A DNA stretch of 5,512 bases from Candidatus Woesearchaeota archaeon CG07_land_8_20_14_0_80_44_23 (lineage in GTDB: Archaea > Nanobdellota > Nanobdellia > Woesearchaeales > 0-14-0-80-44-23): the NCBI GenBank assembly GCA_002779235.1, contig PEXD01000052.1:1-5512 (forward strand), given 5' to 3'. Within the stretch, counting starts at the first letter, position 1. The number at the start of each line of letters is the position of its first letter. Below, one piece after another: positions 1-5,261 of this stretch. The position numbers and the translations under genes were made by a program. The notes beneath the pieces were generated by a model that saw only the letters and a list, made by a program, of their open reading frames with translations, did not search any database and was not told the origin of the DNA.

Positions 1-175
1 ACTGGTGCTTGAATTCTGTGTATCCGCACTTGCCGCAGGTGAACCTGTCCTTGTGTTCTGACATGAAGAAGCCGGAGCCGCATTTTGGGCAGCTCCTCTT
101 CTTTGGCTCTGCCCTGCCGCCTGATATTGAGTAATAAGTGTAAAGCTTCCTTGCCTTGCTCTTTTTTTCTGCCAT
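1..175 (-). CDS. rps27ae: Small ribosomal subunit protein S27ae (eS31), partial
   Basis: Zinc-ribbon protein of the small ribosomal subunit. I translated it by hand from ATG at 175 down to the left edge: 58 codons are visible with no stop. The protein opens MAEKKSKARKLYTYYSISGG, then has the zinc ribbon with C29-x2-C32 (CPKC) and C47-x2-C50 (CGKC), followed by GYTEFKH. This is the archaeal S27ae pattern, without the ubiquitin fusion found in eukaryotes. Family members are only slightly longer than 58 residues, so probably just a few codons and the stop are missing. The start is supported by a strong AGGTGA ribosome-binding site at 182-187 that overlaps the stop codon of rps24e, six bases from the ATG. 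It is the last visible gene of the leftward operon and pairs with rps24e, as in many archaea. Confidence 0.93.
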   Translation of the reverse strand, partial: MAEKKSKARKLYTYYSISGGRAEPKKRSCPKCGSGFFMSEHKDRFTCGKCGYTEFKHQ

Positions 176-181
176 CAGTTT

Positions 182-187
182 TCACCT
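182..187 (-). promoter_or_regulatory. Shine-Dalgarno site of rps27ae
   Basis: On the minus strand AGGTGA lies six bases before the ATG at 175, and its first two bases belong to the rps24e stop codon TAG (188-186). It fits the archaeal 16S 3' end (GGTGA core). It fixes the start of rps27ae and suggests translational coupling with the upstream gene. Confidence 0.8.
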
Positions 188-509
188 ACTTCTTTGCTTC
201 CGCTTTTACTTCCGCTTTTGCTTCCTCTTTTTTCTTTCCGGAATTTCTCTCCCTGATGTGGGCGGGCTCTATCCTTGCCAGCTCCTCCTCATTTTTGTAG
301 ACATTTGCGGTAACGCGGAGCGTCTTTGCGCCGAAGAGCTGCCTTGCTCCCTGGACTGACACGAGCTCCGGCTTTGCGGAGAGTTTCTTTGCTATCTCAG
401 CCGTAAGCTCCTTCCTTGATGGCGTCACTCCTGTAAACCTGACCTCTGCGGTCACCTCTTGCCTTGAGAACATCTCATTTTCCTTCTTTTCTGTTATGCT
501 TGTCTCCAT
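186..509 (-). CDS. rps24e: Small ribosomal subunit protein S24e (eS24)
   Basis: Ribosomal protein of the small subunit, found in archaea and eukaryotes. The 107-residue product starts METSITEKKENEMFSRQEVT. It shows the family hallmarks: an N-terminal strand with the RQEV segment (16-19), VTPSRKEL (28-35), a QLFGAKT segment (57-63), then VYKNEEEL (70-77) and the signature IEPAHIRERN (80-89). A Lys/Ala/Glu-rich tail (91-107) follows the conserved core. An in-frame TTG at 518 would add three residues. I prefer the ATG at 509 because family members begin in this way and because an AGGT ribosome-binding core lies about nine bases upstream of it. The gap from spt4 is 18 nt, and rps27ae follows after 10 nt. 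In many euryarchaea a DUF359 gene sits between spt4 and rps24e; it is absent here. Confidence 0.93.
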   Translation of the reverse strand: METSITEKKENEMFSRQEVTAEVRFTGVTPSRKELTAEIAKKLSAKPELVSVQGARQLFGAKTLRVTANVYKNEEELARIEPAHIRERNSGKKKEEAKAEVKAEAKK

Positions 510-527
510 TTTATTCAAACCTTTTTG

Positions 528-713
528 TTATTTGACCTTTATCGCGTATTCGCCCTTTGCCCCTAAGTTGAGTTTCTTTGCAACCTCTGACTTGGCTGAG
601 TCTATGATGTATATCCTTCCCTGGAAGTTGGTGCTGAAGTCCGTGCCGCTGCATATGGGGCACTTGTCGCCGCTCACCACAATCTTGCACTGCTTGCAAA
701 CCTTCTTTTTCAT
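528..713 (-). CDS. spt4: Transcription elongation factor Spt4 (RpoE'')
   Basis: Small zinc protein that pairs with Spt5 (the NusG-type factor) and clamps RNA polymerase during elongation; it was formerly called RNA polymerase subunit E''. The 61-residue product carries a zinc ribbon with C6-x2-C9 (CKQC) and C18-x2-C21 (CPIC). After it come the family features STNFQGRIYIIDSAKSEVAKKL (27-48, given in outline) and a C-terminal GEYAIKVK strand. The QGRIYIID stretch with a following acidic-serine motif is the Spt5-contact region in this family. I use ATG at 713. An in-frame GTG at 722 overlaps the GAGTGA ribosome-binding site at 719-724 and would add only three residues. It sits 14 nt after rpo7, which it accompanies in most archaea. 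Confidence 0.93.
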   Translation of the reverse strand: MKKKVCKQCKIVVSGDKCPICSGTDFSTNFQGRIYIIDSAKSEVAKKLNLGAKGEYAIKVK

Positions 714-718
714 AATTA

Positions 719-724
719 TCACTC
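719..724 (-). promoter_or_regulatory. Shine-Dalgarno site of spt4
   Basis: Minus-strand GAGTGA, five bases before the ATG at 713. It also contains the alternative GTG start (722-720), so it argues for the ATG. Confidence 0.6.
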
Positions 725-727
725 TTC

Positions 728-1348
728 TTATTGTTCTGATTTTTCCGATTTGCCGGATTTCTTTTCCTTCTTGTGCGCTTTTGCTGCCTTTGATTCCTGC
801 TCTGTCTTTTTTGAAGCTGCTTTTTCAGCTTCTGTCTCTATTTTCCCGAGCCCGGGCTGCCTCATTGTCAGCCCTATCTTTGGATTGTTGGGTTCCTTAA
901 AGCTGACTGCAATTATCCTCGCCTTGCACAGGTCTCCCGGCTTAAGCATCCTCTTGCTGTCCTTTCCGACAAGCACCTTTTCCTTGCTGAAGCTGACGAA
1001 GTCGTCCATTGTCTGGGAGATGTGAACCATCCCATCCATTGCACCCATTGAGATGAAAGCACCGAAGTCTGCGATGTCCTTGACCTTGCCGTAGACAACC
1101 TCCTTCAGCTCTGGCTTGAATGTAAGTATCTCAAATGTTGTGTTGTAGTATGCAGCGCCGTCTCCTGCAATGAGCATCCCCTCGCCCACCTCAAGAACCC
1201 TTGAGATGTCTATCACTGCGCCAAGCTCCTTTGAAACCACGCCCTCATACTGCTTTTTCACCCTGCTGAGGATTGCATTCTCAACCGGCTCTCCAAAAAG
1301 CTCAGGGGGAACCCTTATGTGGTCCTGAACAGTTATCTTGTAAAACAT
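728..1348 (-). CDS. rpo7: DNA-directed RNA polymerase subunit Rpo7 (RpoE', RPB7 homologue)
   Basis: Stalk subunit of archaeal RNA polymerase. With Rpo4 it protrudes from the core, binds emerging RNA and helps open the promoter. The 206-residue product has the RPB7 N-terminal domain (about 1-80; MFYKITVQDHIRVPPELFG at the start, and the GDGAAYYNTTFEILTFKP segment at 62-79). An S1/OB RNA-binding domain follows (about 82-163; VVYGKVKDIADFGAFISMG, then MDGMVHISQ). The conserved LTMRQPGLG lies at 160-168. From about 170 to the end there is a low-complexity Lys/Glu/Ser/Ala tail of roughly 37 residues, which makes the protein longer than the typical archaeal subunit. The start is fixed by AAGGTGG at 1353-1359, four bases from the ATG. 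The PIN gene lies 24 nt upstream. Confidence 0.95.
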   Translation of the reverse strand: MFYKITVQDHIRVPPELFGEPVENAILSRVKKQYEGVVSKELGAVIDISRVLEVGEGMLIAGDGAAYYNTTFEILTFKPELKEVVYGKVKDIADFGAFISMGAMDGMVHISQTMDDFVSFSKEKVLVGKDSKRMLKPGDLCKARIIAVSFKEPNNPKIGLTMRQPGLGKIETEAEKAASKKTEQESKAAKAHKKEKKSGKSEKSEQ

Positions 1349-1352
1349 TCCA

Positions 1353-1359
1353 CCACCTT
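1353..1359 (-). promoter_or_regulatory. Shine-Dalgarno site of rpo7
   Basis: Minus-strand AAGGTGG four bases before the ATG at 1348, close to the anti-16S consensus. It lies within the 24-nt gap after the PIN gene and sets the rpo7 start. Confidence 0.8.
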
Positions 1360-1372
1360 TAAGCAGTTTTTA

Positions 1373-1774
1373 TTATCCTATCAGCGCCAAAAACTTCTTT
1401 TTCCTGAGCACTATTCTCGGCACACTGCTGGCCAGGCGCCTCTTAAGCTCCTGGTCCTGCGTCGCCACAGCATAGCCGTCTTTTGAGCACTCAACTATGA
1501 AACTGTCTGTATCTCTGGGATTTTCTATCCTATTTAAAAAGCTTTTTGTTTTTATTATTGAAACGCTTTTCCTCTTAACGAGAGCAAGGGCTATTTTCGC
1601 TGCTTTTTTCTCCCTGCTACTTCCCTGTTTTAAAATTTCTTCAATCTCTCTTATGTTGAGGTCAAGAGTGAATAGCTCTGGATTTACGAATATTCTTGAG
1701 AGTTCTGAGAAGATGTCCACTTTGAACTGCCCTGGTATCATCAGAAAATTCGTGTCCAAAAGAACCTTTGCCAT
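1373..1774 (-). CDS. PIN-domain nuclease, Fcf1/Utp24-like
   Basis: Probable metal-dependent RNase. The 133-residue protein is a single PIN domain. VLLDTNFLMIPGQFKVDIF at the N-terminus holds the first catalytic acid (D7) and N9. The acidic helix REIEEIL gives E43, E45 and E46. DTDSFIVE gives D88 and D90, and ATQDQELKRRL gives D107, so a complete acidic active site is present. The LMIPGQFKVDIF stretch resembles the archaeal Fcf1/Utp24 branch linked to pre-rRNA cleavage more than ordinary VapC toxins, and no antitoxin gene is adjacent. Archaea often place such a PIN gene directly upstream of rpo7, as here, which supports a housekeeping rRNA-processing role. The role itself is inferred. The gene leads the leftward operon; its ATG lies about 30 bp from a TATA box with no Shine-Dalgarno site, so the mRNA is probably leaderless or nearly so. 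Confidence 0.85.
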   Translation of the reverse strand: MAKVLLDTNFLMIPGQFKVDIFSELSRIFVNPELFTLDLNIREIEEILKQGSSREKKAAKIALALVKRKSVSIIKTKSFLNRIENPRDTDSFIVECSKDGYAVATQDQELKRRLASSVPRIVLRKKKFLALIG

Positions 1775-1799
1775 TTTCAGTAAAGTTTTCCGGCTGGAG

Positions 1800-1813
1800 T
1801 ATTTATTAATTTC
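1800..1813 (-). promoter_or_regulatory. BRE/TATA promoter of the leftward PIN-rpo7-spt4-rps24e-rps27ae operon
   Basis: Minus strand reads GAAA (BRE-like, 1813-1810) followed by TTAATAAATA (TATA-like, 1809-1800). The box is centred about 30 bp upstream of the PIN ATG at 1774. Archaeal transcription starts about 26-27 bp from the box centre, so transcription should begin within a few bases of the ATG. No ribosome-binding site lies between the box and the start codon. Confidence 0.6.
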
Positions 1814-1815
1814 TT

Positions 1816-1834
1816 TTTTAATCTATAATTAAAA
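1816..1834. repeat. 7-bp inverted repeat between divergent promoters
   Basis: TTTTAAT (1816-1822), a 5-base centre CTATA, then ATTAAAA (1828-1834): perfect 7-bp arms. The dyad lies between the leftward TATA box (1800-1809) and the rightward BRE/TATA (1842-1857), a position where a regulator could affect both promoters. The arms are pure A/T in an A/T-rich spacer, so chance is a serious alternative. Confidence 0.35.
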
Positions 1835-1841
1835 TAGGAAA

Positions 1842-1857
1842 CCGAAAGTTTTTAAAA
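1842..1857 (+). promoter_or_regulatory. BRE/TATA promoter of the rightward redox operon
   Basis: CCGAAAG (BRE, 1842-1848) directly followed by TTTTTAAAA (TATA, 1849-1857). The box centre is 28 bp from the ATG at 1881, so the predicted transcription start falls on or next to the start codon. No Shine-Dalgarno site precedes that ATG, which indicates a leaderless transcript. This is the clearest promoter in the window. Confidence 0.75.
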
Positions 1858-1880
1858 ATGCCGCTTATACCCAAATTGCT

Positions 1881-3080
1881 ATGGAAACAAAGAAAATTGT
1901 CAGGATAATCCCGATTATTCTGCTTTTGACAGCAATATTCGCAATTCTGCCGATGAGCGCAGCTGCAGGGGACTACTGCGAACTGACCACTCCCACGTGC
2001 AATGCTGGGAATGCCATCGCGAACATTTCACTTCCGGGTTCAAACGCTTCAAACGCCTCAAATGAAAGCATCTGCATATATTTCTTCTACGGCAAGGGGT
2101 GTTCCCACTGCGCACTTGTGGAGCCGCTGATAGAAGAGCTTGCCCAGAAATATCCCCAGGTAAATGTGAAATATTTTGAGGTGTATTTCAACGACACCAA
2201 TAAGGCAATGCTTGATGACTTCAACTCAAGGTATGGAATAAGGAGGGCTGGAATCCCTGCTGCCTTCATAGGAGACAGGGCATTCATAGGAGACAAGGCG
2301 ATAAGCAAGGACCTTAAAGGAAGCATACAGTATTTCCTTAACCACACTCTTATCTGCCCTGAAAAATACATTAAAGAGGAGTCAAACCTCCACGGAATCT
2401 CACCCATAAACAACGTCCAGCTTACAATTCCCGCTGTGATTTTGGCTGCGCTTGTGGACAGCATAAACCCATGCGCATTCTCAGTTATGATATTCCTGCT
2501 GGTTTACCTGTTGAGTTTAGGCGCGAGGAAGAGGATACTCAAGGTTGGGCTTACCTACATTGCGAGTGTTTTTGTAGCGTACTTCCTTTCAGGGCTCGGG
2601 CTGCTCACAGTGATTCAGATTCCCCTGCTTTCAAGAATTGTGCCTACAATTGCAGCAATTATCGCAATTGCAGCAGGGCTCATTAATGTGAAGGACTTCT
2701 TCTTTTACGGCAGGGGCATAACTCTTGCCATACCTGAGTCAAAAAAGCCGCTCATCCAGAAATACATTCAGAAGGCGTCTGTGCCTGCAGCAGTAATCCT
2801 CGGAGTGCTTGTGAGCATGTTTGAGCTTCCCTGCACAGGGGGCGTCTATCTCGCAATACTCAGCCTGCTAAGCTCGATGAAGTCAGCAGCAATTCCCTAC
2901 CTGCTCTTTTACAACCTGATATTTGTGTTCCCGCTCTTTGTCATACTCTTTATTGTTTACAAGGGCATACCGCCTGAAAAAGTAGAGCACTGGCGCCTTT
3001 CAGAAAGAAAATGGCTCAGGCTTGTCATGGGAATTGTGATGATTGCCCTGGGAGTGTCCATGCTTGTGGGCATACTATAA
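1881..3080 (+). CDS. Exported thioredoxin-like domain fused to CcdA/DsbD-type membrane electron transporter
   Basis: Probable thiol-disulfide reductant conduit across the membrane. The 399-residue protein begins with a signal peptide or anchor (about 6-29, ending SAAAG). A short linker with Asn-x-Ser sites follows (48-63), then a thioredoxin/glutaredoxin-like domain (about 64-158) with active-site C74-S-H-C77 and a cis-proline region GIPAAF (P126). The C-terminal half (about 180-399) is a CcdA/DsbD-beta membrane domain with about six segments (near 182-212, 219-245, 250-272, 301-330, 336-360, 380-399). It carries the paired redox cysteines C198 (in NPCAF) and C318 (in LPCTG). In this family the membrane cysteines take electrons from cytoplasmic thioredoxin and hand them to an outside thioredoxin-like partner; here that partner is part of the same chain. 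Extra cysteines are C33, C40, C65 and C159. The client protein is unknown. Confidence 0.88.
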   Translation: METKKIVRIIPIILLLTAIFAILPMSAAAGDYCELTTPTCNAGNAIANISLPGSNASNASNESICIYFFYGKGCSHCALVEPLIEELAQKYPQVNVKYFEVYFNDTNKAMLDDFNSRYGIRRAGIPAAFIGDRAFIGDKAISKDLKGSIQYFLNHTLICPEKYIKEESNLHGISPINNVQLTIPAVILAALVDSINPCAFSVMIFLLVYLLSLGARKRILKVGLTYIASVFVAYFLSGLGLLTVIQIPLLSRIVPTIAAIIAIAAGLINVKDFFFYGRGITLAIPESKKPLIQKYIQKASVPAAVILGVLVSMFELPCTGGVYLAILSLLSSMKSAAIPYLLFYNLIFVFPLFVILFIVYKGIPPEKVEHWRLSERKWLRLVMGIVMIALGVSMLVGIL

Positions 3081-3108
3081 GCAATAATATAAAAATGCGG
3101 GCTTATTT

Positions 3109-3114
3109 AGGTGG
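3109..3114 (+). promoter_or_regulatory. Shine-Dalgarno site of the LutA/HdrB-like gene
   Basis: AGGTGG lies four bases before the ATG at 3119, nearly identical in sequence and spacing to the rpo7 site. It selects this start over the in-frame ATG at 3095. An A/T-rich TATAAAAA stretch at 3088-3095 could be a weak internal promoter, but it may simply be spacer sequence. Confidence 0.75.
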
Positions 3115-3118
3115 CTGT

Positions 3119-3859
3119 ATGATAAAAAAGCTGAAGAACTTATTCAGGACAGAGAACATCCTCTACTATCCGGGATGCCTGATAAAATTTGTAGGGACAG
3201 AGCTTGAGGAGAACTACAAAAAGATTCTTTCTGCAGCGGGAATTGACTTTATCCAGCTTCATGAGCTCGAGCTCTGCTGCGGAAGCCCCATACTGAATGC
3301 AGGGCACATCAGGGAAGCAGAGGAGATTGCAGAGAAAAATTTCAGGGTTTTCAAAGAGCATGGAATAACCAAGATAATAACTTCCTGCCCAGCCTGCTAC
3401 AAGACCTTTTCCCAGGAATACCCAAAACTTGTGAAGGGCTGGAACATTGAGGTTGAGCACATAACAAAGACAATTGATTCTGCGATAAAGGCGGGAAAAC
3501 TGAAAGCCCCTGAGCTCAATACTGAAGTTACCTACCACGACCCGTGCCACCTGGGCAGGCACTCCGGAATCTATGATGAGCCGAGAAGCATAATAAAGGC
3601 GACAGGCGCAAAGCTCAGGGAGATGCGGCTTTCAAGGGAAAATGCCCTCTGCTGCGGCGCTGGCTCAGGCGTAAAGTCAAATTATCCTGAACTTGCAAAT
3701 GCAGCTGCAAAGGAAAGGGTTGAGATGGCAAAGGACACAAAAGCGAAAATGCTTGTAACAACATGCCCGATGTGCTACTACAATCTTAAGGAAAATGCGT
3801 CAGGAATAGAAGTGGTGGAGCTCTCGCAGCTTCTTGAGAAAAAGGGAGGCAGGAAATAG
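3119..3859 (+). CDS. Two-CCG-domain Fe-S oxidoreductase subunit, LutA/GlpC/HdrB-like
   Basis: Redox subunit of the family that includes LutA (YkgE), the GlpC C-terminal part and heterodisulfide reductase HdrB/HdrD. The 246-residue product has two complete cysteine-rich CCG domains. The first has C20 (YYPGC), C53-C54-G (ELCCGSP) and C90-x2-C93 (SCPACYKTF). The second has C143 (YHDPCHLGRH), C178-C179-G (NALCCGAGSG) and C216-x2-C219 (TTCPMCYYNL). In HdrB such domains bind noncubane 4Fe-4S clusters. The length matches stand-alone LutA/HdrB-type subunits, without a ferredoxin domain. Start: ATG at 3119 with AGGTGG four bases upstream; longer in-frame starts would overlap the preceding gene or lack a site. 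It begins 38 nt after the CcdA-type gene and ends one base before the LutB-like start, which points to a functional pair. The substrate is not readable from the sequence. Confidence 0.88.
   Translation: MIKKLKNLFRTENILYYPGCLIKFVGTELEENYKKILSAAGIDFIQLHELELCCGSPILNAGHIREAEEIAEKNFRVFKEHGITKIITSCPACYKTFSQEYPKLVKGWNIEVEHITKTIDSAIKAGKLKAPELNTEVTYHDPCHLGRHSGIYDEPRSIIKATGAKLREMRLSRENALCCGAGSGVKSNYPELANAAAKERVEMAKDTKAKMLVTTCPMCYYNLKENASGIEVVELSQLLEKKGGRK
3844..3853 (+). promoter_or_regulatory. Shine-Dalgarno region of the LutB-like gene
   Basis: GGGAGG (3844-3849) and a second AGG (3851-3853) lie 11 and 7 bases before the ATG at 3861, inside the last codons of the LutA/HdrB-like gene. Together with the one-base gap between the genes this suggests translational coupling, and it favours ATG 3861 over the in-frame upstream ATG at 3834. 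Confidence 0.6.
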
Positions 3860-3860
3860 A

Positions 3861-5126
3861 ATGGAAAGCCTTGAAAAGGACCTGAAGGAAAATGAAGGCT
3901 TCAAGAAGGCAATCCTTCCAGTGCTCTATTCCTACAAGGACAAGAGGGATGCGGCGCTTTCCCCAGAGGAGAGAGAAAAGGAGAGGGACGCTCTGAGAAA
4001 AATCAAGGAATACTCAATAGAGCACATGAAAGAGCTGAAGGAAAGGGCTGTTGCATCCCTGATGAGAAACGGAATAAGAGTAATTGAGGCCAAGGATTCA
4101 GAGGATGCCCGGCAAGAGATTCTTAAGATTATAGGAAAAGAGCGCCTGATAATAAAGGCGAAGTCAAACACTGCATCAGAGATAGGGCTCGCCAAAGCGC
4201 TTCGCAACAGGGAGCTGATTGAGACAGACCTTGGGGACTTCCTTGTGCAGGTTTCTGGCGATGAGGAGATGCACCCTGTTCTGCCATCAATACATCTGAC
4301 TCCTGAAATGATAGCCAAAACCCTCAGGGAAAAGCTCGGCGCAGATGTCAAGCCGGAACGGGAGGCAATAGTTGCCTTTGTCAGGGTTTATCTAAGGGAG
4401 AAAATCTTAAAGGCGAAAGTTGGAATCACAGGCGCTAATGCAATAACATCTGACGGCAGCATTGTGATACTTGAGAATGAGGGCAACATCTCGCTTGTCT
4501 CAAGGATTCCTGACAAGCACATAGTAATCTCAAGTTTTGAGAAGATTGTGCCTTCTCTTGAGGATGCGCTGCATGTTGTCAGGTGCTCTGCATTATACGG
4601 CACAGGGCAGGCATTCCCGTCATATGTCAGCATAATTTCTGGCCCAAGCAAGACAGCAGACATCCAGAACGAGATTGTTATAGGGGCGCAGGGCGCGAAG
4701 GAGGTATATCTTATTCTTGTTGACAACGGGAGGAGCGAGATGCTGAACTCTGAATTCAAAGAGCTTCTTTACTGTATAAACTGCGGCGCCTGCCTTGACT
4801 TCTGCCCAGTATATCATAATCTTGCGAGGCGCTACGGCTCAAAGTATCTCGGGGCAAGAGGCGTTATTTTCTCTGCATTTGACGAAGGCCTGAAGGACTC
4901 ATTTGAGCACGGGGCTTTCTTCTGCGCAATGTGCAAGGCCTGCTCTGAAAACTGCCCTGCCAGGATAGACCTGCCCGGAATGATGAGGAAGCTCAGGCAG
5001 CGGCTTGTGGAGAAAGGAATTGAGCCGCTGTCTGCAAAGGAGATGATAGCCAACACAGAGAAGTTCGGCAACCCCTTCGGCGAGATAAAGAAGGGGCAGA
5101 TGCCAGGCAAGCTCTACTGCTGCTGA
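3861..5126 (+). CDS. LutB-like LUD-domain iron-sulfur protein
   Basis: Iron-sulfur electron carrier of the LutB (YkgF) family, which in bacteria works with LutA and LutC in L-lactate oxidation. The 421-residue product has an N-terminal helical region (1-65, with KDKRDAAL and IKEYSIEHMKEL). The LUD domain spans about 66-290: IIKAKSNTASEIGLAKAL (97-114), ETDLGDFLVQ, VLPSIHLTPEMIA, GITGANAITSDGSIVILENE in outline, and ISGPSKTADIQ (259-269). Two 4Fe-4S motifs follow: C305-x2-C308-x2-C311-x3-C315-P and C355-x2-C358-x2-C361-x3-C365-P. It ends soon after a KFGNPFGE motif (401-408) and lacks the C-terminal extension of bacterial LutB proteins of about 470 residues; its last two residues are Cys-Cys. 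It starts one base after the LutA-like gene. A lactate role is unproven, because neither LutC nor a flavin dehydrogenase is present in the window. Confidence 0.9.
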   Translation: MESLEKDLKENEGFKKAILPVLYSYKDKRDAALSPEEREKERDALRKIKEYSIEHMKELKERAVASLMRNGIRVIEAKDSEDARQEILKIIGKERLIIKAKSNTASEIGLAKALRNRELIETDLGDFLVQVSGDEEMHPVLPSIHLTPEMIAKTLREKLGADVKPEREAIVAFVRVYLREKILKAKVGITGANAITSDGSIVILENEGNISLVSRIPDKHIVISSFEKIVPSLEDALHVVRCSALYGTGQAFPSYVSIISGPSKTADIQNEIVIGAQGAKEVYLILVDNGRSEMLNSEFKELLYCINCGACLDFCPVYHNLARRYGSKYLGARGVIFSAFDEGLKDSFEHGAFFCAMCKACSENCPARIDLPGMMRKLRQRLVEKGIEPLSAKEMIANTEKFGNPFGEIKKGQMPGKLYCC

Positions 5127-5163
5127 TTCCCGCTTCTGATTATTTCCTGATTACTATGTTCCC

Positions 5164-5169
5164 TTTTTT
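5164..5169 (+). terminator. Possible oligo-T terminator of the redox operon
   Basis: A run of six T on the coding strand 38 bases after the LutB-like stop codon, with further T-rich sequence to about 5206. Archaeal polymerases commonly terminate at such T-tracts without a hairpin. No convincing stem precedes it, so the call rests on the tract and its location only. Confidence 0.4.
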
Positions 5170-5221
5170 ATGCTTCTACATGCTTTCATTAATTATTTTA
5201 TTATTTAATAGTAGTTAAAAA

Positions 5222-5239
5222 ATAAAGATTTTTATACTT
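5222..5239 (+). promoter_or_regulatory. BRE/TATA promoter of the right-edge gene
   Basis: A purine-rich ATAAAGA stretch (5222-5228) precedes TTTTTATACTT (5229-5239). The box centre near 5234 lies 28 bp before the ATG at 5262, the same spacing as the promoter at 1842-1857. No Shine-Dalgarno site precedes that ATG, so a leaderless transcript is likely. Confidence 0.6.
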
Positions 5240-5261
5240 GTTCTGACTTTCTGGACAAGAA

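Noticed and set aside
496..900. Long rightward open frame of 134 codons opposite spt4 and rpo7.
   Set aside because: It lies antisense to two well-conserved genes, has no promoter or ribosome-binding site, and its hydrophobic, Leu/Ser/Phe-rich product is what the reverse complement of Lys/Glu-rich genes gives.
1373..1774. VapC toxin of a toxin-antitoxin pair.
   Set aside because: No antitoxin-like small gene lies next to it, and it sits at the head of a transcription/translation operon where archaea carry an Fcf1/Utp24-like PIN gene.
2262..2297. 18-bp tandem near-repeat (16 of 18 identical) encoding FIGDRA then FIGDKA in the thioredoxin-like domain.
   Set aside because: The two copies match the adjacent beta strands expected after the cis-proline in glutaredoxin-like domains, so the similarity probably reflects the fold rather than a recent duplication.
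3011..3118. Longer start of the LutA/HdrB-like gene, reaching into the CcdA-type gene (also the in-frame ATG at 3095).
   Set aside because: The extra residues read the CcdA-type coding sequence in a second frame and add nothing like the family; AGGTGG four bases before ATG 3119 marks the true start.
5124..5126. TGA of the LutB-like gene as a recoded (selenocysteine or pyrrolysine-like) codon, because it follows Cys-Cys.
   Set aside because: Reading through adds only seven residues (FPLLIIS) before the next stop, and no conserved C-terminal sequence follows.
5121..5160. Possible C/D box guide RNA, suggested by several CTGA motifs.
   Set aside because: No proper RTGATGA box C is present at the required spacing.
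5170..5220. Hairpins and direct repeats in the AT-rich spacer before the right-edge gene.
   Set aside because: Arms are short, imperfect and made almost only of A and T; this is expected by chance in such sequence.
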